DNA of 64,000 nucleotides from Bacteroidota bacterium (lineage in GTDB: Bacteria > Bacteroidota > Bacteroidia > Chitinophagales > Chitinophagaceae): assembly GCA_016868455.1 (NCBI GenBank), contig VGGV01000009.1, positions 1 through 64,000 on the forward strand, given 5' to 3'. The notes beneath the pieces were generated by a model. That model did not search any database. It worked only from the letters and a program-made list of their open reading frames with translations, and was not told where the DNA came from. The translations under genes were made by a program, and so were the position numbers. This document shows, piece after piece, positions 34,047-42,561 of the stretch (position 1 is the stretch's first letter; every line of letters starts with the position of its first letter).

Positions 34047-35168
34047 TTACCTTACCCTCCTTCCCTTCCACTCGTATTTTCCAAACTGGCTGAAAAAACC
34101 TGAAATAACCGTGTAAAGAATATGCAGCGGCTGAAATATGAAAAAAAGTGGGGCAGACCCTCGTTTGTCAAAAAAAGCAGCGGCCGATATAAACAGCGGC
34201 AATTCAACCATTGTTTTTCCTCCCAGCAAAGCAGCCAGATACAACCAGTAATGATAACAGAAAAATCCTGCAGCAAACAAAACAGGAAATAAAAGATTAA
34301 ACAAATAAACCAGCAGCAACACCGGAAAAAATCGTTTGTCCTCATACCTGGCCGCCTTGCTGGCCCAGCGGATACGCTGATTAAAAAATGCTTTCCAGGT
34401 TTCCTGTGGACGGGTGGCCACGATAGCTTCTTTTGATTTCAGGTAATGTACTTCGCCGGGATACTGTTTCCATATTTTATACATCAGCAGCATATCATCC
34501 CCTGAAGCAATACTGTCAATGCCGCTGAAACCATTTACATCATAGAAAGCTTGTCTTGTATAAGCAATATTGGCCCCGTTACTCATGCTGAGCTTTTTGT
34601 TGTGCACCACTGCTCCTGTTATGGCCTGCAGTATCATAAAATCCATAGCCTGGAAAATTTGCAGAACAGATGAATTACAGTTTATAACAACAGGCGCGGC
34701 AATGAACGTTGCCTTTTTTTCAGCAGCAAACCAGGCTATTACTCTTAACCAGCCGGGGCCGGGTACACAGTCAGCATCCGTACATACTATCAGTTCTCCC
34801 GAAGCATGGACAACTCCGGTTTCCACTGCTCTCTTTTTATAGGAATTGAGATCATCTGCCTGCAGCGAAACCAGTTTTACTCCGCCAAAATTTTTTACAA
34901 CAACGGCCGTATTATCGGTGGAGTGATCGTCCACTACGATGATTTCAAATAAACCGGGCGGATACGTTTGCTTTTGTAATGCTTCAAGCAGCGCAGCAAT
35001 ATTTTCAGCCTCATTCCTTGCCGGGATAATAACGCTGATTGTTACAGGTGTCTTTACGTCATTGTTGTCCGGTGTAAACAGGGGGACAGATTTCCAGCCA
35101 TACCAGAAATAAATGACCAGCAGGCTGTAACATAAAAAAAGTATCCCGCATATCAGCAGCAGTATCAT
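34047..35168 (-). CDS. membrane glycosyltransferase family 2
   Basis: A 373-residue GT2 enzyme with one N-terminal helix, a GT-A domain (SVIIPARNEAENIAALLEAL; DDHSTDNTAVV; the metal-binding TDADCVPGPGWL), an ARG-QXXRW-like QRIRWASK motif near residue 270 and two or three C-terminal helices. This layout is shared by membrane transferases such as CrtQ-like and processive enzymes that build lipid-linked sugars. The product is unknown. It lies 33 bases before the DppC gene and 22 after the hydrolase gene on the same strand. Confidence 0.82.
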   Translation of the reverse strand: MILLLICGILFLCYSLLVIYFWYGWKSVPLFTPDNNDVKTPVTISVIIPARNEAENIAALLEALQKQTYPPGLFEIIVVDDHSTDNTAVVVKNFGGVKLVSLQADDLNSYKKRAVETGVVHASGELIVCTDADCVPGPGWLRVIAWFAAEKKATFIAAPVVINCNSSVLQIFQAMDFMILQAITGAVVHNKKLSMSNGANIAYTRQAFYDVNGFSGIDSIASGDDMLLMYKIWKQYPGEVHYLKSKEAIVATRPQETWKAFFNQRIRWASKAARYEDKRFFPVLLLVYLFNLLFPVLFAAGFFCYHYWLYLAALLGGKTMVELPLFISAAAFFDKRGSAPLFFIFQPLHILYTVISGFFSQFGKYEWKGRRVR

Positions 35169-35190
35169 TAAGGCAAATCTACCGGAAATC

Positions 35191-36015
35191 TTAACCTGTT
35201 AAAGCCTGCAACATATATTCAGCATGCTTTTCATGCAGCACCTGGTGACCGGAAGGAATAACGGTTACCCGGCATTGATTTTCTATCCCCTTCCTGAATT
35301 TTTCGCCAACTGAAGAAAGCATGATACGGTCATGCTTTCCGTACACCAGCCTTACCGGAGTGTGGTGTTCCCCTATCAAAGATTTTATTTCCTCAATATC
35401 CGGTTTTATTTTTCTCAATGAGGTCCAGCGGGCATAAAGCAAATCTCTTAACCCTGCATTTCCGATGTAATAGTTCACAAACTTGAAAATGCTGGCATTC
35501 ACCAGTCCCAGTATATTCATCAGTTTCAGCAACCCAAAGAACCAGCCGGGATACCGCATGGTAATGAAAAAGAGTTTATTTCCCAGCATTGTCTGCGTGG
35601 AAAGCCAGTACCAGAAATTTACTTTCAGTCCGTCTGGAGCCAGCAATACCAGCTTATTTATCTTCTCAGGCATGGCCTGGTAAATGCTGAGGGCTGTCCT
35701 TCCCCCCAGGCTAAAACCCATCAGGGTAATTTGACCGGTATCTGCTGCTTTTTCGGTTTCTGCTTTCAAAATGGATTTAATGATAGTCGTAAGATCCTCT
35801 CTGGTAAATAAAAGCCCCTCCCGCCACTCCGTTTCACCATGAAAAGGAAGATCAACGGCATAAACAGTGTATTGACTGCCAATATATTTCTCAAGAAAAT
35901 CAAATGCAACAGCTTGCTCGGCATAACCATGAAAACAGAGTAAAATATGGGACCCGGTACCAAACCGGCTGTAATGAATAACTGATTTCTTATAGCTAAG
36001 CAGTTGTTGCGGCAT
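35191..36015 (-). CDS. alpha/beta hydrolase
   Basis: The ATG at 36015 gives a 274-residue protein with the alpha/beta-hydrolase fold: LLCFHGYAEQ (oxyanion), the nucleophile in MGFSLGGRTAL, the Asp in VYGKHDRIM and the His in PSGHQVLHEKH. The five codons upstream begin with TTG and are not used. A role in hydrolysis of esters or thioesters is likely but the substrate is unknown. It is divergent from marR with 86 bases between starts. Confidence 0.82.
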   Translation of the reverse strand: MPQQLLSYKKSVIHYSRFGTGSHILLCFHGYAEQAVAFDFLEKYIGSQYTVYAVDLPFHGETEWREGLLFTREDLTTIIKSILKAETEKAADTGQITLMGFSLGGRTALSIYQAMPEKINKLVLLAPDGLKVNFWYWLSTQTMLGNKLFFITMRYPGWFFGLLKLMNILGLVNASIFKFVNYYIGNAGLRDLLYARWTSLRKIKPDIEEIKSLIGEHHTPVRLVYGKHDRIMLSSVGEKFRKGIENQCRVTVIPSGHQVLHEKHAEYMLQALTG

Positions 36016-36072
36016 GCTGAAAAAAAACAAAATTTTTTAACCTCCCGATGCTGGATGATTCAAAAATAAGAC

Positions 36073-36101
36073 TAATTTTGGATAGTTGCACAAACAACTA
36101 T
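36073..36101 (+). promoter_or_regulatory. marR promoter with overlapping operator
   Basis: TAATTTTG (36073-36080) is a -7 box. One base further the perfect inverted repeat ATAGTTG (36082-36088) / CAACTAT (36095-36101), with a six-base spacer, covers the probable transcription start and ends at the ATG of marR. The size and position fit a MarR dimer site for autoregulation. Confidence 0.6.
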
Positions 36102-36542
36102 ATGCCAAACAACCAATTTAAGAAAGGAGAGCTCTACAGCTTTATCACGGGAAAGGCCTCCACGGCCATTGCCCGCAGGCTGCAGAAAAAATTCAATACG
36201 GCCGGTCTCAATCTCACCATTGAGCAGTGGAGTGTGCTTTATCATCTCTGGAAGCAGGATGGCATCAGCCAGCAGGAACTGTGCAATGCTACTTTCCGCG
36301 ACAAACCCAGTATCACCCGCCTTGTAGATAATCTGGAAAAACTGAATCTCGTAAAAAGGGTGGCTTCCGAAAATGACCGGCGCATCAATCTGATTTACCT
36401 CACAAAACAGGCACAAAAATTACAGGAAGAAACAATGGTACTGGCAGAAGAAACCCTAAATGAAGCGCTTGAAACAGTGCCGGTGGGAAAAGTGGATGTG
36501 TGCAAGGAAGTGTTGCAGGTGGTGTATGATAACCTGAAATAA
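36102..36542 (+). CDS. MarR-family transcription regulator
   Basis: The ATG at 36102 (MPNNQFKKGELYSF) gives a 146-residue MarR protein: dimerisation helix, winged helix-turn-helix (GISQQELCNATFRDKPSITRLVDNLEKLNLVKRVASENDRRI) and the closing helices. The D-R-R wing motif is present. It is 38 bases before acyl-CoA dehydrogenase on the same strand; in Bacteroidota a MarR gene in this position usually controls a fatty-acid degradation set, so acyl-CoA or fatty acid is a likely effector. A palindromic operator covers its own promoter. Confidence 0.88.
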   Translation: MPNNQFKKGELYSFITGKASTAIARRLQKKFNTAGLNLTIEQWSVLYHLWKQDGISQQELCNATFRDKPSITRLVDNLEKLNLVKRVASENDRRINLIYLTKQAQKLQEETMVLAEETLNEALETVPVGKVDVCKEVLQVVYDNLK

Positions 36543-36580
36543 AAAAAACTTTTTGATCTATAACCTTAAAACTGATTTGT

Positions 36581-38374
36581 ATGAGCACAGCAGCAACAGC
36601 AAAAAAAGTCCTTAAAGGGGGTGAGTGGCTGGTAAAAGAATCGTCACCATTCGAAACATTTACTGCTGAAGATTTTACCGAAGAACAGCTGATGGTTCGG
36701 GATATGTGCAACCAATTTCTGGATGCCGAGATTTACCCCAATCTTGATCGTATTGACAACCTGGAACCCGGGTTAATGAAAAGCCTGGTAACCAAAGGCG
36801 GTGAACAGGGCTTGCTGGCTGTTTCGTTTCCTGAAGAATACGGGGGGCTGGGAAAAGATTTTGTAACCTCCACAATCGTTAATGAATATCTTGGAGCCGG
36901 CCACTCTTTCTCTGTGGCTATAGCAGCGCATACCGGCATCGGCACATTGCCTATTTTATATTTCGGAACGCCTGAACAAAAACAGAAATACATTCCTAAG
37001 CTCATCAATGGTGAATGGACCGGTGCTTATGGGCTTACAGAGCCCAACAGCGGCAGTGATGCCCTTGGGGCAAAAACAACAGCCAAGCTGTGCGCAGACG
37101 GGAAATATTATATCCTCAATGGGCAGAAATGCTGGATCACCAACGGAGGCTTTGCCGATGTGTACACCGTTTTTGCCAAAGTGGATGGCGATAAGTTTAC
37201 CGGATTCATTGTAGAAAGAGGCACTGAAGGTTTTACACAAGGTCCCGAAGAACACAAAATGGGTATCAAAGGCTCGTCAACCGTGCAGCTCTATTTCCAG
37301 GATTGTAAAGTTCCGGCCGAAAATCTATTAGGCGAAATTGGCAAGGGGCATAAAATTGCTTTCAACATCCTGAACATAGGCCGTTTGAAACTTGCAGCAG
37401 CAGCCATTGGCGGTTCAAAGCGATCTGTTACAGGCTCGGTAGAGTATGCCAAAACAAGAGAGCAGTTTAAGCAACCCATTTCCAATTTTGGTGCCATTAA
37501 ATATAAACTGGCGCAAATGGCCGTCCGTGTATTTGTTGCTGAAAGTGCCCTATACCGCACCGCACAATGGATAGGCGATAAAGAGCATGAACTTCTCTCA
37601 TCCGGCAAACCCTTCAACGAATCATTACTTGGCGCTGCAGAAGAGTACGCCATTGAATGCGCCATGCTGAAGGTGGATGGCAGTGAAGCGCTGGATTATG
37701 TAGTGGATGAGGGTGTGCAAATTCACGGCGGCAATGGTTTTAGCGCTGAGTATAATATCTCAAGAGCATACCGCGACAGCCGAATCAACCGCATCTACGA
37801 AGGCACCAATGAAATAAACAGGCTGCTTACACTGGATATGACACTGAAAAGGGCCATGGGCGGCCGGCTTGACCTGATGGGGCCCGCCATGGCCGTACAA
37901 AAAGAACTGATGAGTATTCCGGATTTTGGTGCCGATGATGAAGCACCATTTGCAAAGGAGAAAAAACTGGTGGCCAATCTTAAGAAAGCCATCCTGATGA
38001 CAGCCGGGGCTGCAGTACAAAAACTAATGATGAAAATTGAAAGTGAACAGGAGGTCCTGATGAACCTTGCAGATATGGCCATCCAGACCTTTAATGCTGA
38101 AAGTATTTTGCTGAGGGTAATGAAGATGGCAGATCAGCGGGGAGATGCAGCCTGCAGTCAGTATATGGACATGATGCGGGTCTGTCTTTACGACGCCGCC
38201 GATTATGTAAACAAGTACGGTAAAGATGCTATCAATGCTTTTGCCGAAGGAGATGAACAGAGGATGATACTGATGGGATTAAAACGCTTTACCAAAGCAG
38301 AACCGTTCAACAGTAAAGAAGCAAGGAGAAGAATTGCAGATAAAATGATTGCAGAAGGGCGGTATTGTTATTAA
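36581..38374 (+). CDS. acyl-CoA dehydrogenase
   Basis: FAD enzyme that introduces the trans-2 double bond in beta-oxidation. The 597-residue protein has the N-terminal helical domain, the beta domain with YGLTEPNSGSDALGAKTTA and WITNG, and the C-terminal helical domain with the catalytic Glu region RIYEGTNEINR near residue 405. The extra C-terminal part of about 150 residues places it with the long VLCAD-like group, acting on long chains. It probably forms an operon with marR. The other beta-oxidation genes (hydratase/dehydrogenase, thiolase) are not adjacent. Confidence 0.92.
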   Translation: MSTAATAKKVLKGGEWLVKESSPFETFTAEDFTEEQLMVRDMCNQFLDAEIYPNLDRIDNLEPGLMKSLVTKGGEQGLLAVSFPEEYGGLGKDFVTSTIVNEYLGAGHSFSVAIAAHTGIGTLPILYFGTPEQKQKYIPKLINGEWTGAYGLTEPNSGSDALGAKTTAKLCADGKYYILNGQKCWITNGGFADVYTVFAKVDGDKFTGFIVERGTEGFTQGPEEHKMGIKGSSTVQLYFQDCKVPAENLLGEIGKGHKIAFNILNIGRLKLAAAAIGGSKRSVTGSVEYAKTREQFKQPISNFGAIKYKLAQMAVRVFVAESALYRTAQWIGDKEHELLSSGKPFNESLLGAAEEYAIECAMLKVDGSEALDYVVDEGVQIHGGNGFSAEYNISRAYRDSRINRIYEGTNEINRLLTLDMTLKRAMGGRLDLMGPAMAVQKELMSIPDFGADDEAPFAKEKKLVANLKKAILMTAGAAVQKLMMKIESEQEVLMNLADMAIQTFNAESILLRVMKMADQRGDAACSQYMDMMRVCLYDAADYVNKYGKDAINAFAEGDEQRMILMGLKRFTKAEPFNSKEARRRIADKMIAEGRYCY

Positions 38375-39128
38375 TTCCACTGCTCCCTGTCAAAATCAAG
38401 CATGGCTGTTCTCCGTATGGGGGGGCAGCCTTTTTTTCATTGGCATAGATATCAGAAAGCTCCTGCCGGGTCTGTTTTAATTCATTCAGTTTGCGGATAC
38501 GTTTCTCTTCCAGAATAATTCCGGCTGATAAGAGCAGGGCCGATAAAGTTACCACCAGAAAGTAAATAAGGAATGCATCTGCCACATAGGGCGTTTTAAA
38601 AATATAATACATCAGGTAAATGATGCCATAACATCCGTATGCAAAAAGCAATGCAGCAGTAATAAGCGCTTTGCCGGCCGCTTTGTGATGCACTTCAACA
38701 ATTTTGGTATGCCGGATAAAGAAGTACAGGCAAAGTGAAATAATCAGCAAAATACCGGGGCCCAGTATAACAGTAATGGCATTTACAGTTATCCCAAAGA
38801 TGGCCACAACAGTTAATTCAAACAATATAAAAGCGGCAATAAGCATTTTAATCCGCCGGGTAAAAGCGGGTGAAGTGTTGAAATAAAGCAGAAAACCAAG
38901 CATCAGCGGGGCATCCAGCAGGTTATTTACCAGCCCCCAGTAATGAACCAGTTTCGGAGAAGCGGTAATATATCCTTCTGTCATCAGGTTATACACCAGC
39001 ACACTGCTGTAATAAAAAAGCAGTGCAGGGAATGTTCTGTAAGCACCCAGTCTTAATAAGAGAATTAGCAATACAGGACAGAAAAGGGCAAGGGATGATA
39101 CAATACCCATGACAGAATTCCATGTCAT
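38371..39128 (-). pseudogene. seven-helix membrane protein, frameshifted near the end
   Basis: The frame from 39128 encodes about seven hydrophobic helices followed by a cytoplasmic stretch (RIRKLNELKQTRQELSDIYANEKKAAPP). It then runs on into acyl-CoA dehydrogenase with an unlikely tail. Adding one C to the C7 run (plus-strand G7 at 38419-38425) gives the ending IRRTAMLDFDREQWN and a stop at 38371-38373, just touching the dehydrogenase stop codon; this ending looks natural. The function is unknown. Only the last 18 or so residues are affected, so a working protein is possible, or the base is an assembly error. Confidence 0.6.
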
Positions 39129-39437
39129 ATTCTATTGGTTTTTCAAGGATAAAGACTCAAGGACAACACTTACAAAAACCTGTAATGATGTCTAATGATT
39201 AACGGGTATGAAATACGTATAGTGCTTGAAGAGAAGAGTTTACAGAAAAATTCAGTAAAAGCATGTGATCTGCTCGTAATAATACGAAAAAATGAGCAGG
39301 GTGTTTTTAGGTATCGCGGCTGTGATGTTACGATATCTCTTTAAAAACTGCCAGCCATCCCTTTTGTCTGCTACAGCCCTAAAAGGCTCACCCGGCCAAT
39401 AAGAGGAACTTCATTACCGTGGTAATTAAAAAGCTGC
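39129..39437. other. gene-free interval
   Basis: No frame longer than a few dozen codons resembles a protein. A hairpin with CTGCTC (39270-39275) and GAGCAG (39294-39299) arms and an inner CGTA/TACG pair is present; it has no T-run and its role is unclear. Confidence 0.4.
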
Positions 39438-39833
39438 TCAGTATTCAGGAGGAAAGGCCTCACCCCGGTGGCAATGCCTGCAGGTAACTGTTTTCAGGTA
39501 TTCAGGCTGGGTATTTTTGTTATACCAGAAATTGTTTTTATTGATGTCTATTACCATCCGCATCATTTTTCTTGCTTCCTCTTTCATGGGTTCAGCATCG
39601 GATGCATAATCAAGGCTGTCGGCAAAGCCTTTTACTTTGGCATGGCAGAATTCACACTTCACACCCAGCGCAATGTTATAAGTCTCCATAATGCTGTCCA
39701 GCTTCTGATCGCTGATGTCTTTGGGCAGCACTTTCAGATTTCTTTCCTTTTGAAAAGGGGCATGGGCGGCTGCCACTCCCAGCAATATAAAAAAGGATAG
39801 CCCGGTAATTACTTTTAGTTTGTTTCTGTACAT
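39438..39833 (-). CDS. c-type cytochrome (CytoC_RC-like)
   Basis: A 131-residue periplasmic protein: signal/anchor segment (VITGLSFFILLGVAAAHA), then two heme c motifs, CEFCH and CRHCH, about 60 residues apart. The N-L-K-V-L-P-K-D-I-S-D-Q-K-L-D and F-W-Y-N segments are characteristic of small cytochromes related to the photosynthetic reaction-centre cytochrome family found in non-photosynthetic Bacteroidota. A role as electron carrier is likely; the partner is unknown, though the ACIII/oxidase locus lies 4 kb away. Confidence 0.8.
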   Translation of the reverse strand: MYRNKLKVITGLSFFILLGVAAAHAPFQKERNLKVLPKDISDQKLDSIMETYNIALGVKCEFCHAKVKGFADSLDYASDAEPMKEEARKMMRMVIDINKNNFWYNKNTQPEYLKTVTCRHCHRGEAFPPEY

Positions 39834-39886
39834 AGCAGGTTCAGCTTAGACGTCCGGTATTAAAAAATAGTGGTATCACCCTTAAT

Positions 39887-42046
39887 TTATTTATTGATCC
39901 AGCGTTCAAAAAATTCATAGGTCCGCAGCATCTGGTCAATCCGCTGACGGTTATTACCGCTGCGGGTGATTTCATGGGTAGCATTGGGGTGCCGCACATA
40001 TTCCACCGGTCGGCCCAATGCCTTTAAGCTTTTATACAGCATTTCGCTCTGCACAAAACCCGTTCTGCGGTCATTATCCCCATGAAAAATGATATAGGGA
40101 GTACGGATGTTGTGTACATAATGAATCGGCGATTCTCTTCCCAGTGTTGCCTTGGTTGCCGGCTCCCACGGGTACCCTCCAAAATAATTGGGTACCAGCC
40201 GCCAGGCATTCCCTTCTCCAAAAAAAGTAGCCAGGTCATATACCCCCCGCTGGGAGCAGGCGGCAGCAAACCGCTGGTCATGGGCAATGATCCATGCCAC
40301 TAAGTATCCGGCATATGAACCGCCGGTTACCAGCAGTTTGGCGGTATCAGCCCACCCTTCAGCCACCGTTTTATCCAACGCCGTCAGTACATCATTCGTG
40401 GGGCCGGCTCCCCAGTCATTAATATTTCCTCTTAAAAAATTAAACCCATAGCCGCCGCTTCCCCTCGGATTGCAGTATACCACCCCGTAGCCCCTGCTGC
40501 AGAAAAACTGGTATTCATGCCACATGGTGCTTTCACCGGGTCCCCACATGGATGAGGGACCGCCATGAATTTCCAGCAGCAACGGGTATTTTTTCCCCGC
40601 TTCATAGTTTACCGGTTTCATCACCCAGTATTCCACTTCCATTCCTTTCTCATTTTTAAAACTATGCTTCTCCGGTATACTAAGTTTTTTTGATGCAATC
40701 CATTCTGCATTAAAACTGGTGAGCCTTTTTTGATTTTTGGCTGATGCATCCGCAACATATAATTCAAATGGATTTGCCACTTCTGTTTTTACAAAAACGA
40801 TTTTATTGCCTGCTACATCAAAACTGCCGGTGCCGCCGTTGAAATCTGTCAGTTGCTCTGTTTTTTTAGTATTTACATCCGCCCGGTACATGGGCTGGCC
40901 GCCATTACTTTGGGCTGAAAAGTAAATATATCTCTCATCATCACTCCAGGTGATATTGCCCTTGGTTCTGTCAAAGGGAATATCGGTTTTATCATTCATT
41001 GATCCATTTAGCGGCATAATGGCCATGGTGGGTATACTTACAAATGAAGTGTTGCTGTACTGAAAGGCCAGCCATTTGCCGGATGGGGAAACCCGGGGAG
41101 AGTTATAGTTCCTGTCTTTTTCACCCAGCAGTTTGCGCAGGTTGCTGCCGTCTGTATTCATTATATATATTTCGCCTTCAAGTGAACGGTCAGGATGCTC
41201 GGTTGAATCCATGTCTCCTGCCAGTAAGAGTTGTTTACCGTCGGGAGTAAAATCTGCAAAATTATAGCGGTAAAACCCTTTGGTAACAGCTGCGGGTTTT
41301 GCATCCGGCTTTGCTTCCATAATAAAAAAATAGTTAAAGCTGATATCGGCATTTACATCTGTTTCATCCAGGAAATTGAGTTTGTATATCACTTTGGCCT
41401 TTTTATCATTCGCATTATTCTCCAGGTAAGCCCTTATCTCTTCCATGGTTCCATCGGGGTCGGGTTTGGCGGATGATACTTTCATGTGCTGATTTTTATC
41501 AAAACCCGGTCTTTCCATTGGCCATTTGGGGATCTCTGCACCGGGGTTCAGTATCGAATCCTTAAGCAGGTTTTTCATGGGCACAGAAACAGAAAATAAA
41601 ATATGTTTACCATCCGGGCTCCAGCGGGGGTTACCGGCGCCGTATTTATGTTTGGTAAGCTGAACAGCCTCGCCGCCATCCAATGACAACAGAAACAACT
41701 GGGCTTTGCCATCCACCTGCCGCACAAAAACAATCTGCTTTCCATCCGGGCTGAAAACGGGTTGTGATGAATTTTCTTTCGCCGTAGTAATCTGTTTTGG
41801 AGCAGCAGACCCGTCTGTGTTCACCAGCCACAGCTGTGTTACATATTTATATTCCCCTTTGCTCTCTCCTTCCGGTTCAATGGCTGTAACAGTAAATACC
41901 GCCTTGCTGCCGTCTTTATTCAGCGATACACTGCCTATAGACTTTATCTTAAGCATATCCGTCACCTTCACCGGCTCTTTTCCGTTTTGAGCTACGCTGA
42001 AAGCTGCCGACAGCCAGAATACAATTGCCAGTATTGTTCTTTGCAT
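39887..42046 (-). CDS. S9 family prolyl oligopeptidase-like peptidase
   Basis: A 719-residue secreted serine peptidase. The ATG at 42046 gives a signal peptide (MQRTILAIVFWLSAAFSVAQ); 19 codons before it are not family-like. Residues 40-430 form a WD40-like beta-propeller (repeats such as SPDGKQIVFVRQ, SPSGKWLAFQYS); the alpha/beta-hydrolase domain follows with the nucleophile in GGSYAGYL, the Asp in HGDNDRRTG and the His in PNATHEI. It is probably a dipeptidyl- or acylaminoacyl-type peptidase for peptide scavenging in the periplasm. Confidence 0.9.
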   Translation of the reverse strand: MQRTILAIVFWLSAAFSVAQNGKEPVKVTDMLKIKSIGSVSLNKDGSKAVFTVTAIEPEGESKGEYKYVTQLWLVNTDGSAAPKQITTAKENSSQPVFSPDGKQIVFVRQVDGKAQLFLLSLDGGEAVQLTKHKYGAGNPRWSPDGKHILFSVSVPMKNLLKDSILNPGAEIPKWPMERPGFDKNQHMKVSSAKPDPDGTMEEIRAYLENNANDKKAKVIYKLNFLDETDVNADISFNYFFIMEAKPDAKPAAVTKGFYRYNFADFTPDGKQLLLAGDMDSTEHPDRSLEGEIYIMNTDGSNLRKLLGEKDRNYNSPRVSPSGKWLAFQYSNTSFVSIPTMAIMPLNGSMNDKTDIPFDRTKGNITWSDDERYIYFSAQSNGGQPMYRADVNTKKTEQLTDFNGGTGSFDVAGNKIVFVKTEVANPFELYVADASAKNQKRLTSFNAEWIASKKLSIPEKHSFKNEKGMEVEYWVMKPVNYEAGKKYPLLLEIHGGPSSMWGPGESTMWHEYQFFCSRGYGVVYCNPRGSGGYGFNFLRGNINDWGAGPTNDVLTALDKTVAEGWADTAKLLVTGGSYAGYLVAWIIAHDQRFAAACSQRGVYDLATFFGEGNAWRLVPNYFGGYPWEPATKATLGRESPIHYVHNIRTPYIIFHGDNDRRTGFVQSEMLYKSLKALGRPVEYVRHPNATHEITRSGNNRQRIDQMLRTYEFFERWINK

Positions 42047-42124
42047 ACAGAATGATTTAGCCGGCTGAATATACAACAACCTCTTTGTTTCCCGCTTTGG
42101 CAAATGACAAACGGCCGTGTTTTC

Positions 42125-42132
42125 TACTTTTG
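42125..42132 (+). promoter_or_regulatory. -7 box upstream of the AhpD-like gene
   Basis: TACTTTTG matches TAnnTTTG, 18 bases before the ATG at 42151. The nearest TTTG (42096-42099) is 25 bases upstream, longer than usual. Confidence 0.3.
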
Positions 42133-42150
42133 ATACCTAAATTTTTTTCT

Positions 42151-42508
42151 ATGGGCAATCTTGCAAAAGAATTCAACGAATACCGAACTAAAATGAACGA
42201 GGTGATTCCTGGCAATGACAACCTGGTGCTCAAACGTCTCTGGAATCTTGACACCAATACGTATACCCCCGGGGCTCTTGATGTAAAGACCAAAGAGCTG
42301 CTGGGACTGGTTGTCCGCCAGCTGGCGGATGCTTCGCTGCGATGACTGCATTAAATACCACCTTGGCAAAAGCCATGAACTGGGAGTAACCACGGAACAG
42401 CTATATGAGGTATTTGCTGTAGCCAATATCGTTGGGGGCACCATTGTAATCCCGCACACCCGCCGGGCGGCTGAATACCGGGAAGAACTGCAAAATCAAG
42501 CTATTTAA
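42151..42508 (+). pseudogene. AhpD-like / carboxymuconolactone decarboxylase, disrupted by a palindrome
   Basis: Two overlapping frames make one protein. The first reads MGNLAKEFNEYRTKMNEVIPGND to KTKELLGLV; the second reads MLRCDDCIKYHLGKSHELGVT to AAEYREELQNQAI, with the CxxC and H-x3-H-type active site of the AhpD-like family (RCDDCIKYHLGKSHE). Between LLGLV (ends 42312) and the ATG at 42329 lie 16 bases, most of the palindrome GTCCGCCAGCTGGCGGAT (42313-42330). Sixteen is not a multiple of three, so the palindrome accounts for the frame change. A few residues normally present here (about ASMV) are missing. The gene should not give the full protein unless a ribosomal frameshift occurs. Confidence 0.7.
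42313..42330. repeat. GTCCGCC-N4-GGCGGAT palindrome inside a gene
   Basis: GTCCGCC, AGCT, GGCGGAT. The arms are identical to those at 31683-31700 in the candidate RNA. It splits the AhpD-like gene. Confidence 0.75.
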
Positions 42509-42514
42509 AGCCAC

Positions 42515-42544
42515 TTGCCGGGCATTCCTAATTCATTAAATTTG
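42515..42544 (+). promoter_or_regulatory. korB promoter
   Basis: TTG (42515-42517) and TAAATTTG (42537-42544) with 19 bases between them. The ATG of korB is 18 bases further on. Confidence 0.45.
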
Positions 42545-42561
42545 TGCGAATATGATCGTCG

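Noticed and set aside
42124-42459. minus-strand frame of 111 codons over the AhpD-like gene
   Set aside because: Reverse-strand shadow; the plus strand carries a clear family match in two frames.
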